Under the pieces are notes generated by a model. That model saw only the letters and a list, made by a program, of their open reading frames with translations, did no database searches and had not been told where the DNA came from. Of a DNA stretch of 64,000 nt, positions 7,287-16,234 are shown one piece after another; within the stretch, counting starts at the first letter, position 1; every line of letters begins with the position of its first letter. The DNA is from Slackia faecicanis. GTDB lineage: Bacteria > Actinomycetota > Coriobacteriia > Coriobacteriales > Eggerthellaceae. Made by a program: the position numbers and the translations under genes. Location of the stretch: positions 186,001-250,000 of the forward strand of contig NZ_QICB01000002.1 in assembly GCF_003725295.1 (NCBI RefSeq), read 5' to 3'.

Positions 7287-9920
7287 TTACGCGCCGAGCT
7301 CCTTGCGAGCGGCATCGAGGGCCGCATCCATACCGGATGCGTCCTTGCCGCCGGCCTGGGCCATGGTGGGCTTTCCGCCGCCGCCGCCCTTGATGTTGCC
7401 GGCGATCGACTTAATCAGGGCGCCGGCGTTGAAGCCTGCGGCCACCGCTTCGTCGGTGCCTGCCGCCATGATGACGGGCTTGTCGTCGTTGACGGTGCCG
7501 ATCACGCAGGCGCCGGGCTCGGGCATGCGGGAGCGCAAGATGTCCCACGCGTTGCGCAAAGCGCCGGAGTCAAGGCCGTCGATGCGGGCGATGACCAGCG
7601 GGTATCCCACGTTGACCATGGCCTTGATATGCTCGGCCACGTTGCCTTCAGCAGCAACCTTTTTGGCGCGCTTCTGCTCGGCCTCCTGCTCCTTGATGGT
7701 GCGGATGTTGGCCGCCGTGCGCTCGGACACGTCGAACATCGGAACCTTGAGCTCGGCCGCGGCCTCTTTGAGCTCGTGCTCGATCTTATTCATATGTTCC
7801 AGCGCGTCGAAGCTCGTGACGGCCTCGATACGGCGCAGGTTGGCGCCGACGCTGGACTCGGAGACGATCTTCACGAAGCCGATTTCGGCGGTGTTGGCCA
7901 CATGGCAGCCGCCGCACAGCTCGCGGGAGAACTCGCCGGCCTCGACGACGCGCACGGTATCGCCGTACTTCTCGCCGAACAGGGCCGTGACGCCGGATTC
8001 GCGGGCGGCGTCGAGCGAGGTTTCGTAGATCGCCATGGGAACGGCGCTCATGATGACCTCGTTGGCCACGCGCTCCACCTCGGCGATTTGCTCGTCGGTC
8101 ATGCCCTCGAAGTGCGTGAAGTCGAAACGCAGGCGGTCGGGACCGACGTAGCTGCCGGCCTGCTTGACGTGCTCGCCGAGCACCTTGCGCAGGGAGGCAT
8201 GCAGAAGATGGGTGCAGGTGTGGTTGCGGGTGATGCGCTTGCGGCGCAGCTCGTCGACCACGGCGCGCACGGTATCGCCCGCATGCACGGCGCCTTCGGC
8301 CACCTTGACCGCATGGCAGACCAGGCCCTTCGCGGGAGCCTTGGTGTCGACCACGTCGAGCTTGACGCCCTCGGCCTCGATCGTGCCGGTATCGCCCACT
8401 TCGCCGCCCATTTCGGCGTAGAACGGGGTAAGGCTCAGGATGACTTCGCCCTCTTCGCCCTGCTCGAGCGCATCGACGCGCACGCCGTCTTTGACGATGG
8501 CCTTCACCTCGGCGGTGGCGGTCAGGCGGTCGTAGCCCACGAAGCCGGTGGCGCCCAGCTCTTTGAGCAGGTCGTCATGGATGCCGCCATAGGTGCTCCA
8601 AGCGGCCTCGGCGTCGTCTTTGGTGGCGGCGCGGGCGCGCTCGCGCTGCTCGTCCATGCACTTCTCGAAGCCCTCTTTGTCCACCGTGATGCCCGCGTCG
8701 GCGCAGATTTCCTCAGTGATTTCCACCGGGAAGCCGTAGGTGTCGTGCAGCGTGAAGGCGGTGGCGCCGTCGAGCACCGTGCCTTCGAGCTTCTCCAGCG
8801 CGTCGGCCAGATACGCCTGGCCCTGGCGCAGGGTGACGCCGAAGCGCTCTTCCTCGGACAGGATGACGCGCTCGACGAGCTCGCGGTTATCCACGATTTC
8901 GGGATAGACGTGGCCCATGAGGCGCACGATCGCATCGACGTAGTTGCTCAGGAAGGCGCCTTCGATGCCGAGCTTGTGGCCGTGCATGACGGCGCGGCGC
9001 AGCAGGCGGCGCAGCACGTAGCCGCGGCCCTCGTTGGAGGGCAGGATGCCGTCGGCGATCATGAAGGTGACGCTGCGGCTGTGGTCGGCCACGATGCGCA
9101 GGGACAGGTCGCTGACGGCGTCGGCCTTGTATTCCTTGCCGCTCAGACGCTCGCCCACGCCGATGAGGTCGCGTATGACGTCGGTTTCATAGTTGGACTG
9201 GACGCCCTGCATGATGGCGGCCATGCGCTCGAGGCCCATGCCGGTATCGATGTTTTTGGTGGGAAGCGGGGCGAGGGTGCCGTCTTCCTGGCCGTCGTAC
9301 TGCGTGAAGACGCAGTTCCAGAACTCGAGGAAGCGGTCGCAATCGCAGCCGGGGGCGCAGTCGGGGCTGCCGCAGCCGAAATCGGCGCCCTGGTCGAAGT
9401 AGATCTCAGAGCAGGGGCCGCACGGACCGGTGGGGCCGGCGCGCCAGAAGTTGTCGTCCTCGCCCAGACGGGAAATATGGTCCTCGGAAACGCCGAGGTT
9501 CTTCCAGATCTCGATGGTCTCGTCATCGTCTTCGAACACGGTGAAGTAGAGCTTTTCCTTGGGAAGCTCCAGCACCTCGGTGGCGAACTCGTAGGCCCAT
9601 GCGCACATCTCGTCCTTGAAGTACTTGCCGAAGCTGAAGTTGCCCAGCATTTCGAAGAAGCTCAGATGGCGGCCGGTAGTGCCGATGATGTCGATGTCGT
9701 TGGTGCGCACGCACTTCTGCACAGTGGTCGAGCCGATGTAGGCCGGATCGAATTCCTTGACATGCAGGAAGTAGGGCTTGAACTGCACCATGCCGGCGCT
9801 GGTGAGCAGAAGGCTCGGGTCGTCGGGAATCAGCGACGAAGACGGCATGCGCTTGCAGCCCTTCTCCTCGAAGAACTGAAGATACTTCTCGCGGATTTCC
9901 GCAGTGGTCATGTACTTCAT
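7287..9920 (-). CDS. alaS: Alanine-tRNA ligase
   Basis: AlaRS charges tRNA-Ala and edits mischarged serine and glycine. The 877 residues include the class II aminoacylation core (motif 1 near FFEEKG, HLSFFEMLGNFSFG, GPTGPCGPCSEIYFD), the tRNA-recognition region with RGYVLRRLLRRA, the editing domain with zinc-binding HTCTHLLH and CGGCHVANTAEIG, and a C-terminal DHHA1 domain with the glycine-rich GGGGGKPTMAQAGG. It is full length with nothing missing. The start is the ATG at 9920. It is upstream of ruvX and mltG on the same strand. A T-box antiterminator with its AGGGTGG element was looked for upstream and not seen. The only tRNA in the window is tRNA-Ala(CGC). Confidence 0.98.
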   Translation of the reverse strand: MKYMTTAEIREKYLQFFEEKGCKRMPSSSLIPDDPSLLLTSAGMVQFKPYFLHVKEFDPAYIGSTTVQKCVRTNDIDIIGTTGRHLSFFEMLGNFSFGKYFKDEMCAWAYEFATEVLELPKEKLYFTVFEDDDETIEIWKNLGVSEDHISRLGEDDNFWRAGPTGPCGPCSEIYFDQGADFGCGSPDCAPGCDCDRFLEFWNCVFTQYDGQEDGTLAPLPTKNIDTGMGLERMAAIMQGVQSNYETDVIRDLIGVGERLSGKEYKADAVSDLSLRIVADHSRSVTFMIADGILPSNEGRGYVLRRLLRRAVMHGHKLGIEGAFLSNYVDAIVRLMGHVYPEIVDNRELVERVILSEEERFGVTLRQGQAYLADALEKLEGTVLDGATAFTLHDTYGFPVEITEEICADAGITVDKEGFEKCMDEQRERARAATKDDAEAAWSTYGGIHDDLLKELGATGFVGYDRLTATAEVKAIVKDGVRVDALEQGEEGEVILSLTPFYAEMGGEVGDTGTIEAEGVKLDVVDTKAPAKGLVCHAVKVAEGAVHAGDTVRAVVDELRRKRITRNHTCTHLLHASLRKVLGEHVKQAGSYVGPDRLRFDFTHFEGMTDEQIAEVERVANEVIMSAVPMAIYETSLDAARESGVTALFGEKYGDTVRVVEAGEFSRELCGGCHVANTAEIGFVKIVSESSVGANLRRIEAVTSFDALEHMNKIEHELKEAAAELKVPMFDVSERTAANIRTIKEQEAEQKRAKKVAAEGNVAEHIKAMVNVGYPLVIARIDGLDSGALRNAWDILRSRMPEPGACVIGTVNDDKPVIMAAGTDEAVAAGFNAGALIKSIAGNIKGGGGGKPTMAQAGGKDASGMDAALDAARKELGA

Positions 9921-9995
9921 CTAGCGGGTCTCACTCTCGTTTTCATGTATCGGCGCCGATGCGCCGCTTTTCTCGAACAGCGAAATAATAGCCAA

Positions 9996-10031
9996 AATGC
10001 AGGCCGCGCGCGAACCGCAGCGGCCTGCATT
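9996..10031 (-). terminator. Rho-independent terminator or leader hairpin upstream of alaS
   Basis: An 11-bp perfect stem (AATGCAGGCCG/CGGCCTGCATT) with a 14-base GC-rich loop is followed on the minus strand by TTTTGGCTATTATTT. It lies ~280 bp after the AI-2E permease gene and ~75 bp before alaS, so it can end the upstream transcript or act in an alaS leader. Confidence 0.6.
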
Positions 10032-10310
10032 CCCCTCAATTTACGGATTAATCGGAAATAATGCGCGACTCGGCCGCGAAACCGAGCGCGAAAGGACCCG
10101 GCGCAACGCGCGAAGACGCCCGGCGCGCACGCGCGAAACGCGACTCGCGGCGGACGGACAAGCGGGAGCGCATCCCGGGCACGCATGCGCAATCGTGCAG
10201 AAACGGCGCGGGCGGCGAAGGCCGAGCGGCAAGTCGCAACGCACGCGGAAACCCCGAATGCCGCAGAGACGCGACGGCCGAGGGCGCCGCAGGGCGGACG
10301 ACGCGCAACC
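10032..10310. other. Gene-free GC-rich spacer
   Basis: About 280 bp between the AI-2E permease stop and the alaS leader hairpin. It is GC-rich, and both strands give only arginine-rich frames without ribosome binding sites. I see no RNA gene or repeat in it. Confidence 0.5.
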
Positions 10311-11654
10311 CTAGCGCTTCGCGTCGTCGTTGGAGGAATCGTGCGGCGCGGCGGCCTTTTCGCCGCGCAGGCGCGCGAGAATCGACGAAGGCGCGAACGG
10401 CGAGGCCGTCTTGGGGCGCGGGGGCGCCACGGCGTCTGCCACGGCGTCGGGCAGGCTTTCGTCGGAAGCCAGGCGCGTGGGCGTCCCCTTGAAGAACACG
10501 CCGTCTTCGGCGATCACCTGACGGCCCGTGCGTTTCTCGTAATAGAACACGAACACCGATTTGGCGATGGCCGCGAACGGGATGGAAAGCAGCATGCCCA
10601 CCACGCTGCCGATCAGGCCCGCCATGGCGCCGCCCACCGCGCTGCCCACGAACAGGGCCACGATGACGAGCGCCGGGTGCACGTCCACCGAATCGGACAT
10701 GATCTTGGGCGAGATGAAGGTGTAGACGAACTGTTGCACGAAAATGGTGAGCACGAGCGCCAGCACCGCCGCCCAGGGGCTCACGAACAGGCCGACCACC
10801 GCAGCGGCCGCGCCGCCGATCCACGGGCCCACCACGGGAATGATGTTCATGACGCCCGTGATCAGGCCGAGCGCCGCGGCGTTAGGAATGCCGATGACCC
10901 AGAAGCCCGCGCCGCACACCAAGCCGATCAGGAAGCATTGGATGAGCGTGGCCTTGATATAGCCGCCCATCACGCGCGTGAACGTGAGGTGCAGCATCTC
11001 GGCCTCTTGGGCGCGATGCTCGGGCACGAAGCGCTTTGCCTCGCGGCCGAGCGCGGGGAGCTCCATGAGAATCCAGAAGGCGACGACCAGCGCGAAGCCG
11101 ATCACCATGGCCGAATTGACCACGCTCGTTCCGAAGCCGAGCACGCCGTCAGCCGAAAGACGCGCCGTAGCCGACGCCCACGACGTGAGCGCCTCGGCGG
11201 CCGAATTGAGCCAGTCGCGCACCGATTCGTTTTGCAGGACGGCGGCATACTGCTCATACAGGCGGTTCGCCCAGTCGATCACGCCCTGCACATAGCCGGG
11301 AAGACCGGCCAGCATGTCCGAGAACTGCTCGGCGATACCCGATGCGGGCGAGAACATGACGCCCAGAAGGATGCCGGCAACCACGGCCGTTCCCGCATAC
11401 GATATCGCCGTTCCGACGACACGAGGGACGCCGAAGGCCTCGAGCTTGCCCACCGGGCCGCGCAGGCACAAAACGATCACCATCGTCCACGCCAGAATGG
11501 CCACGGGCATGGCAAGCACATCGAGCACGAAACCCAGGATATAGAGCACCACGGCGGCGCCGACGATCATCCACACCTGGTAAAAATGACGGCGCGCATC
11601 GTCGGTACGGTGCGCGCCTGCGTTGTTCGCTTGGGAATCGCGATTCTCCTGCAA
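10311..11654 (-). CDS. AI-2E family transporter (permease)
   Basis: This is a 447-residue polytopic membrane protein of the AI-2E transporter (YdiK/PerM) family. Hydrophobic segments start at about residues 25 and 50 and cluster again in the C-terminal half (FALVVAFWILMEL, IPNAAALGLITGVMNIIPVVGPWIGG, VIVALFVGSAVGG). The IIPVVGPWIG signature is characteristic. The C-terminal ~75 residues are hydrophilic and poorly conserved. Members export small molecules or act as Na+/H+ exchangers; the substrate here is unknown. I place the start at a TTG (11654) because AAGGAGG lies 9 bases upstream, inside the last codons of the preceding gene; no ATG fits. The 4-bp gap implies cotranscription. Confidence 0.85.
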   Translation of the reverse strand: MQENRDSQANNAGAHRTDDARRHFYQVWMIVGAAVVLYILGFVLDVLAMPVAILAWTMVIVLCLRGPVGKLEAFGVPRVVGTAISYAGTAVVAGILLGVMFSPASGIAEQFSDMLAGLPGYVQGVIDWANRLYEQYAAVLQNESVRDWLNSAAEALTSWASATARLSADGVLGFGTSVVNSAMVIGFALVVAFWILMELPALGREAKRFVPEHRAQEAEMLHLTFTRVMGGYIKATLIQCFLIGLVCGAGFWVIGIPNAAALGLITGVMNIIPVVGPWIGGAAAAVVGLFVSPWAAVLALVLTIFVQQFVYTFISPKIMSDSVDVHPALVIVALFVGSAVGGAMAGLIGSVVGMLLSIPFAAIAKSVFVFYYEKRTGRQVIAEDGVFFKGTPTRLASDESLPDAVADAVAPPRPKTASPFAPSSILARLRGEKAAAPHDSSNDDAKR

Positions 11655-11658
11655 GGGA

Positions 11659-12303
11659 TTAATCCTCCTTGGAAGCGTACGTGAAATAGCTTTCGCCGGA
11701 ATTGTCCTGCGCCGCGGGGGCGGCGGGAGCGGCATGCTTGGCGGCAGGGGCCTCAGGAGCTTCAGGAGCCGCATGCTTGGCCGCGGGAGCGGCGGGCTCT
11801 GCGGCAGGGGCCGCGGCCTGCTGAGCGCCGGCGGAAATAGACGACGCCTTGGAGGCTTCGGCGGAAGCCGCAAGCGATGCGGATTCTTCGGAGGCCTTGC
11901 GGGCGGAGAAGGCATCACGCAGCTTCTCGGTGGCGGTTTCGACCAGCTTCAGCGGCGTGTTGGCCACGGTGTCCACCGCGCTGGCGGCGCTTGCCGTGGT
12001 TTCGGCGATCTTATCGACGTTTTCAAGAATGCCGTCAAGACGCATGATTTCGAGATTGGCGGCATCCACGGCCAGAGAAACGCGCTCGACCAGCGGATCG
12101 ACCTTATCGGCGGCGGGCTTGACGCTCTGGGTGATTTCCTGCACGTCTTTGAGGATCGGGGTGATCTGCGCCTCCATGGTTTCCACCGTGGTGCGGGTGC
12201 GGCGCAAGAACTTGACGGCCTCTACCAGAAACCAGATCAGAGCAGCTCCCACGCCGACGAACACGAGCGGAAGCACGACCTCGGAAATGATTGACGTATC
12301 CAT
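11659..12303 (-). CDS. DUF948-like membrane-anchored protein with Ala/Pro-rich tail
   Basis: The 214-residue protein begins with one membrane segment (about 7-28), followed by a long helical, probably coiled-coil region (about 30-120) with the heptad-like VETMEAQITPILKDVQEIT pattern of DUF948 proteins. The tail (about 140-200) is low complexity, rich in Ala, Pro and Lys, with a repeated PAAKHAAP unit. Function is unknown; relatives are general-stress or envelope-associated proteins. It is followed within 4 bp by the AI-2E permease, whose ribosome binding site is embedded in its last codons, so both are made together, probably at the membrane. Confidence 0.65.
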   Translation of the reverse strand: MDTSIISEVVLPLVFVGVGAALIWFLVEAVKFLRRTRTTVETMEAQITPILKDVQEITQSVKPAADKVDPLVERVSLAVDAANLEIMRLDGILENVDKIAETTASAASAVDTVANTPLKLVETATEKLRDAFSARKASEESASLAASAEASKASSISAGAQQAAAPAAEPAAPAAKHAAPEAPEAPAAKHAAPAAPAAQDNSGESYFTYASKED

Positions 12304-12349
12304 AATCCATCTCCCTTGAAATATCGGGGCTTTCCGAACCTGAAGTGTA

Positions 12350-13687
12350 TCACTGATCGCGACGGGCCCGATCGCGGCGGACCGCTTCTACACGATAGTG
12401 TTCCCAACCGTTTTCGCTGGGATGATAGAAGCAGCCCCGCTCCAGGCCTTCGGGCAGATAGCGCTGGTCCACCCAGTGGCCGGGATAATCGTGCGGATAG
12501 CGGTACTGCCCGTACTCTTCGGAGCCGGGACGGTGCCTGTCGCGCAGATAGCTGGGAACGTCGCGGCGCGGGCCGCGGCGCACCTCCGCCAAAGCGGCGT
12601 CGATGCCGGCCTCGGCCGCGTTGCTTTTCGGCGCGAGCGCCATGTAGGTGACCGCCTGCGCCAGATTGATGCGGCATTCGGGCAGGCCGATCACCTCCAC
12701 CGCGCGAAACGCCGCCTCGGCGATCAGCAGCGCCTGGGGATCGGCGTTGCCGATGTCTTCGCTTGCCAGGATGAAGATGCGCCGCGCGATGAACTTCGGG
12801 TCTTCGCCGCCTTCGATCATGCGCGCGAGCCAATACAGCGCCGCATCGGGATCGCTGCCGCGCATGGATTTGATGAACGCGCTGATCACGTCGTAGTGCA
12901 TGTCTTTATTCTTGTCGTAAGGCAGCGAGCGGTGCGGCGTTGCCAGCGACACCATGTCGGCCGTGATCGGAAACGGCGGCTGCGCCTGCCCGCCCTGCCC
13001 CGACGCCTGTTCGCGCGCCAAGCCCGCCGACAACTCCAGCGTGGTAAGCGCGTTGCGCGCATCGCCGCCCGCGAGGTTCACGATCGAATCGAGCGCGTCG
13101 GGATCGAGCGAGAACTCGCCTTTCAGGCCGCGTTCGTCGGCCAGCGCGCGCTGAACGATGCGTGCGATATCGGCGTCGGAAAGCGAGCGCAGCTCGATCA
13201 CGCGTGAGCGCGAGATGAGCGCGGAGTTCACTTCGAAATAGGGGTTTTCGGTGGTAGCGCCGATCAGGATGACCGTGCGGTCTTCCACGGCATGGAGCAG
13301 CGCGTCTTGCTGGCTGCGGTTGAAGCGATGGATTTCGTCGACGAACAAGATCGTGCGCATGCCGTTGACCATCAGGCGCTTTTCGGCAGCCGCTATTTCG
13401 CGGCGCAGGTCGGACACGGTGCCGCCGATGGCCGACACCTCCACGAAGGCCGCGCGCGTGCTTTCGGCCACGATGTGCGCGATGCTCGTCTTGCCCGTGC
13501 CCGCAGGGCCGAACAGAATGGCCGACGACAAGGCGTCCGACTTAATCGCTGCGAACAGCCAGCTGCCGGGGCCCACCGCGTGCTGCTGTCCGGCAAGCTC
13601 GTCGAGCGTGCGTGGGCGCATGCGCACGGCGAGCGGCGCGGCGGCGAGCTTCGCCGCATTCTCCATTTCGGTGAAAAGGGTGTCCAT
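12350..13687 (-). CDS. rarA: Replication-associated recombination protein A (RarA/MgsA AAA ATPase)
   Basis: RarA acts at stalled replication forks. The 445 residues contain the clamp-loader-like AAA core with Walker A (GPAGTGKTS), Walker B (ILFVDEIHRF), sensor 1 (GATTENPYF) and arginine motifs, then the C-terminal MgsA tetramerisation domain (SAFIKSMRGSDPDAALYWLA, ASEDIGNADPQAL) ending in a YRYPHDYPGHWV motif typical of the family. The ATG at 13687 follows AGGAAGAG; the upstream in-frame TTG lacks a good site. A perfect TATAAT and a LexA-like box lie just upstream, suggesting DNA-damage control. It follows the AarF kinase gene on the same strand. Confidence 0.95.
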   Translation of the reverse strand: MDTLFTEMENAAKLAAAPLAVRMRPRTLDELAGQQHAVGPGSWLFAAIKSDALSSAILFGPAGTGKTSIAHIVAESTRAAFVEVSAIGGTVSDLRREIAAAEKRLMVNGMRTILFVDEIHRFNRSQQDALLHAVEDRTVILIGATTENPYFEVNSALISRSRVIELRSLSDADIARIVQRALADERGLKGEFSLDPDALDSIVNLAGGDARNALTTLELSAGLAREQASGQGGQAQPPFPITADMVSLATPHRSLPYDKNKDMHYDVISAFIKSMRGSDPDAALYWLARMIEGGEDPKFIARRIFILASEDIGNADPQALLIAEAAFRAVEVIGLPECRINLAQAVTYMALAPKSNAAEAGIDAALAEVRRGPRRDVPSYLRDRHRPGSEEYGQYRYPHDYPGHWVDQRYLPEGLERGCFYHPSENGWEHYRVEAVRRDRARRDQ

Positions 13688-13718
13688 ACGTTGCGTTCTC
13701 TTCCTGCGTTGCAAGCCT

Positions 13719-13756
13719 GAGAAGCGGCGCCTGCACGACGCCGCTTCTCTTTTTTT
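13719..13756 (+). terminator. Strong hairpin with T-run facing plus strand, in the rarA leader
   Basis: An 11-bp perfect stem (GAGAAGCGGCG/CGCCGCTTCTC) is followed on the plus strand by seven T. No plus-strand gene runs into it. On the minus strand it would form at the very 5' end of the rarA mRNA, so its role may be to protect that leader or to block antisense transcription. Confidence 0.6.
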
Positions 13757-13760
13757 CTCT

Positions 13761-13783
13761 ATTATATAAGAACACCTGTTCGA
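13761..13783 (-). promoter_or_regulatory. rarA promoter with LexA/SOS-like box
   Basis: On the minus strand a perfect -10 box TATAAT (13761-13766) is preceded by CGAACAGGTGTTCT, which matches the Gram-positive SOS box CGAACRNRYGTTYC at every position but the last. The box fills the spacer between -10 and -35, where LexA binding would block RNA polymerase. The -35 (TCGCAA at 17-bp spacing) is poor. Confidence 0.65.
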
Positions 13784-13817
13784 TTGCGAGAAGCGCGCCC
13801 GAACGCGGATCGGGCCG

Positions 13818-15494
13818 CTAACAGCCCTTCCTGATCTTGTGGATGATGTACAGGCTGAGCACCGCCGCGCCGAAGTATCCCAAAAACCCTACGATCGGCA
13901 CGCCGAACAGCTGCGGCTGCATGTCCGTGGAATAGATCATGGACGAGCCGATGAACAGGCCCGCCGTGATGATCGCAAGGCTGAGCCGGTCCACGATATG
14001 CCCGAGCTTTTCCATGGGCTGGTTGGCCTCGGCCAGATCGAACCCCAGCTTGAGGCGCCCCTTCTCGGCCATATCGAGCACGTTGACAATGCGACCCGGA
14101 ATCTCGACCGCCTTGTCGGCCGCGGCCACCGCCGCCATGGTGCGCGTCTCCACCTCCTTGACGGGGTCGAAGCGCTTCGTTCCGCGCTGCTTGATATAGG
14201 TTTCGACCACCTTGAGGATGCTGATTTCGGGCGTGAGCGACAGAAGCGTTCCCTGCAGCGACGCCAGGCCGCGCACCAGCATGACGAAGCTGCGCGGCAT
14301 GATCACATTGGCGGTGTCCAGAATCGACATGATGTCGTTGAGCAGGGCCGCGATATCCATGGAATAGGCGTCTTCGGCGGCGTAGCGGTTCACCAGCGTG
14401 GTGAGCTCCTGCAAAAGTCTGCCGTAATCGAGCTTCTTGCCGGGGGCGTCGCTCACCCTGCCCCATTCGATGAACAAGTCGGTCAGGGCATGACCGTCCT
14501 TGAACACCATGGCCTTCATCATGTCGAAGAACAGGCCGCGCTCGTGCGGGGATAGCTCGCCCATCATGCCGCAATCGATCCACACCACTTCGCCGCGGTC
14601 TTTCTTGCCATCGGCGCGCTCTTCCTCGGTAAGCGCCGGACGCACGATCACGTTGGCGGCATGGGGGTCGGCATGGAAGAACCCGGTGTCGACCATCTGA
14701 TGCATATAGGAATTGGCCAGACGGTCGCCGATGTCGCGCAGATTGTAGCCGGCCTCTTTCAGCTCGTCCACGCGCTCGAGCGAGATGCCCTCGACGAACT
14801 CCATGACGAGCACCGTTTCGTCGGAATAGCCGGGATAGACCGCAGGCGACGACACTCCCTTTTCGCCGCGCACGCCGCGGGCGAAACGCAGCAGGTTGTC
14901 GCGTTCCACCGTGAAGTCGATTTCCTCGCGCACCGTGCGGTCGAATTCGTCGATCACGGTGACGATATCGACGCCGGCGAGCACCGTGGAGCCGGTCAGG
15001 TTGAGCAGGTCGGCGGCGCGGCGCATGAGCTGGATATCGCGCTGCATGTCTTCTTTAACGTGGTCGCGCCTGACCTTGACCGCCACCGCCGTGCCGTCTT
15101 CGGCCAGATGAGCCTTGTATACCTGAGCGATCGAGGCCGAGCCGAGCGGCTCTTCGTCGAAATCGGAGAACACGCTCATGCAGTCGTCGCCGTAGAGCGC
15201 CTTCAGGCGTTCCACCACGTGCTCGAAAGGCTCGGGCGTAGTGGAGCTGCGCAGCGTCTGCAGTGCGTTGCAGTATTCCTGGGGAAGCATGTCGGAGCGC
15301 GACGAGAGAATCTGGCCCAGCTTGATGAACGTGGGCCCCAGCTCTTCGAGCAGCGTGACCAGCTTTTCGGGAGTCAGGCCGCGCGACACCTCGGTACGCC
15401 GCAAGACTCTCGTGATTTCGCGCAGGCGAGCGGCCGACGTGGTGTCTTCCAAGCCGTCGCGAACGATCTGCACGAAGCTCTTCGCACGTGCCAT
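13818..15494 (-). CDS. AarF/ABC1/UbiB family protein kinase-like protein
   Basis: The 558-residue protein belongs to the atypical kinase family involved in quinone or isoprenoid lipid metabolism at the membrane. Family signatures are visible: LTPEKLVTLLEELGPTFIKLGQ (KxGQ), the alanine-rich SASIAQVYKAHL loop in place of the P-loop, VAVKVRRD lysine, FVEGISLERVDE, HADPHAANV catalytic loop and WIDCGMMGEL. Two hydrophobic segments close the C-terminus (about 500-555), as in membrane-bound members. Two in-frame ATGs (15500, 15494) follow GGGGAAGGGG; the second has better spacing. In an anaerobe it may serve menaquinone synthesis; this is inference. Its promoter region shows TACAAT about 40 bp upstream. 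Confidence 0.88.
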   Translation of the reverse strand: MARAKSFVQIVRDGLEDTTSAARLREITRVLRRTEVSRGLTPEKLVTLLEELGPTFIKLGQILSSRSDMLPQEYCNALQTLRSSTTPEPFEHVVERLKALYGDDCMSVFSDFDEEPLGSASIAQVYKAHLAEDGTAVAVKVRRDHVKEDMQRDIQLMRRAADLLNLTGSTVLAGVDIVTVIDEFDRTVREEIDFTVERDNLLRFARGVRGEKGVSSPAVYPGYSDETVLVMEFVEGISLERVDELKEAGYNLRDIGDRLANSYMHQMVDTGFFHADPHAANVIVRPALTEEERADGKKDRGEVVWIDCGMMGELSPHERGLFFDMMKAMVFKDGHALTDLFIEWGRVSDAPGKKLDYGRLLQELTTLVNRYAAEDAYSMDIAALLNDIMSILDTANVIMPRSFVMLVRGLASLQGTLLSLTPEISILKVVETYIKQRGTKRFDPVKEVETRTMAAVAAADKAVEIPGRIVNVLDMAEKGRLKLGFDLAEANQPMEKLGHIVDRLSLAIITAGLFIGSSMIYSTDMQPQLFGVPIVGFLGYFGAAVLSLYIIHKIRKGC

Positions 15495-15527
15495 GAGCAT
15501 CCCCTTCCCCGATACGCGGCTTTGCAC

Positions 15528-15868
15528 GGCACATTGTAGCGCAGGGCCGAAACGCGCCCGGGAATGACACCGCTTTGTATACAGGCGGAAAAGCGGCGGG
15601 CGGCACGGGCGGGCGGCGGCTTCCCGGCACCGTGCCGCGAACGGCGCAAGAACACTTCGCCGTCACGAAACGCAGGCAGCGATTCGTGCGCGAAAGAGCG
15701 CAGGCGGCGCGGCTTCTTCGACCGACCCCCTTCGCATAACGACGCTTCGTTCGGGGAAAGACGCGGGCGGGCGGCGCAGCGGGCGGACGCGAACGGCGGC
15801 CGAAAACTCGCAATCGGCTTTTCATGTCAAGGGGTATCTTTCGCGGGCGCGTCGTATATACTCCAATC
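15528..15868. other. Spacer between the AarF kinase gene and the 6S RNA gene
   Basis: About 340 bp without a supported gene. Near the kinase gene the minus strand shows TACAAT (complement of 15532-15537), a plausible -10. At its right end TATACT (15857-15862) on the plus strand is a good -10 for the 6S RNA start at 15869. The middle is GC-rich with no repeat or frame I would defend. Confidence 0.5.
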
Positions 15869-16039
15869 AAGCCTTGCTTCCGAAGCCGTCATTTTGCGAT
15901 GGACCGATGCATTACTTTAGGGAGCTCTAGATTGCGCGTGAATACAGGGATTCGCGTCCGTTGACACGAAAGCTTTGCAACGCGTTGCGAGCACCCACCT
16001 TGTCTAGGTGGGTTCATCCTTAGGCCGGGGGCGAGGCTT
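15869..16039 (+). ncRNA. ssrS: 6S RNA (SsrS-like)
   Basis: 6S RNA mimics an open promoter and sequesters housekeeping RNA polymerase. Ends pair: AAGCCTTGC (15869-15877) with GCGAGGCTT (16031-16039), one G-U. An inner helix pairs GATGGACC (15898-15905) with GGTTCATC (16011-16018), and CCCACCT/AGGTGGG (15994-16012) forms the hairpin next to the 3' side of the bubble, very like the CACCxxCxxGGTTCA region of known 6S RNAs. The ~170-nt length fits. TATACT at 15857-15862 sits 7 bases before the first paired base. A short terminator follows. No frame with a ribosome binding site overlaps. Assignment rests on structure and remembered consensus, not a covariance search. Confidence 0.72.
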
Positions 16040-16045
16040 CTTCAT

Positions 16046-16065
16046 GCCCTGACAAGGGCTTTTTC
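16046..16065 (+). terminator. Terminator of the 6S RNA gene
   Basis: GCCCT-GACA-AGGGC followed by TTTTTT, starting 7 bases after the closing stem of the 6S RNA. Short but well placed. Confidence 0.65.
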
Positions 16066-16076
16066 ATTTTCGAATA

Positions 16077-16117
16077 CGAAAACAGCCGACGGGAGGGGCC
16101 GTCGGCTGTTTTTTTTC
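16077..16117. terminator. Strong bidirectional terminator
   Basis: A 12-bp perfect stem (AACAGCCGACGG/CCGTCGGCTGTT) with a 6-base loop is followed by eight T on the plus strand and TTTT on the minus strand. It separates the 6S RNA gene from the convergent flavoprotein gene. Confidence 0.85.
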
Positions 16118-16234
16118 GTTCCGCACTATCAGGCCGCATCGTGCCGGGCCCGCATGCTGCGTTCAGCGCGCCCTGTAAAACCGAAATCCCAAGACGCGCT
16201 CCGCCGCGCACATCGTGCCGCGCGGCGAAAAGCT

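Noticed and set aside
9921-10060. T-box riboswitch upstream of alaS
   Set aside because: No AGGGTGG antiterminator sequence or specifier loop could be found; only a plain hairpin.
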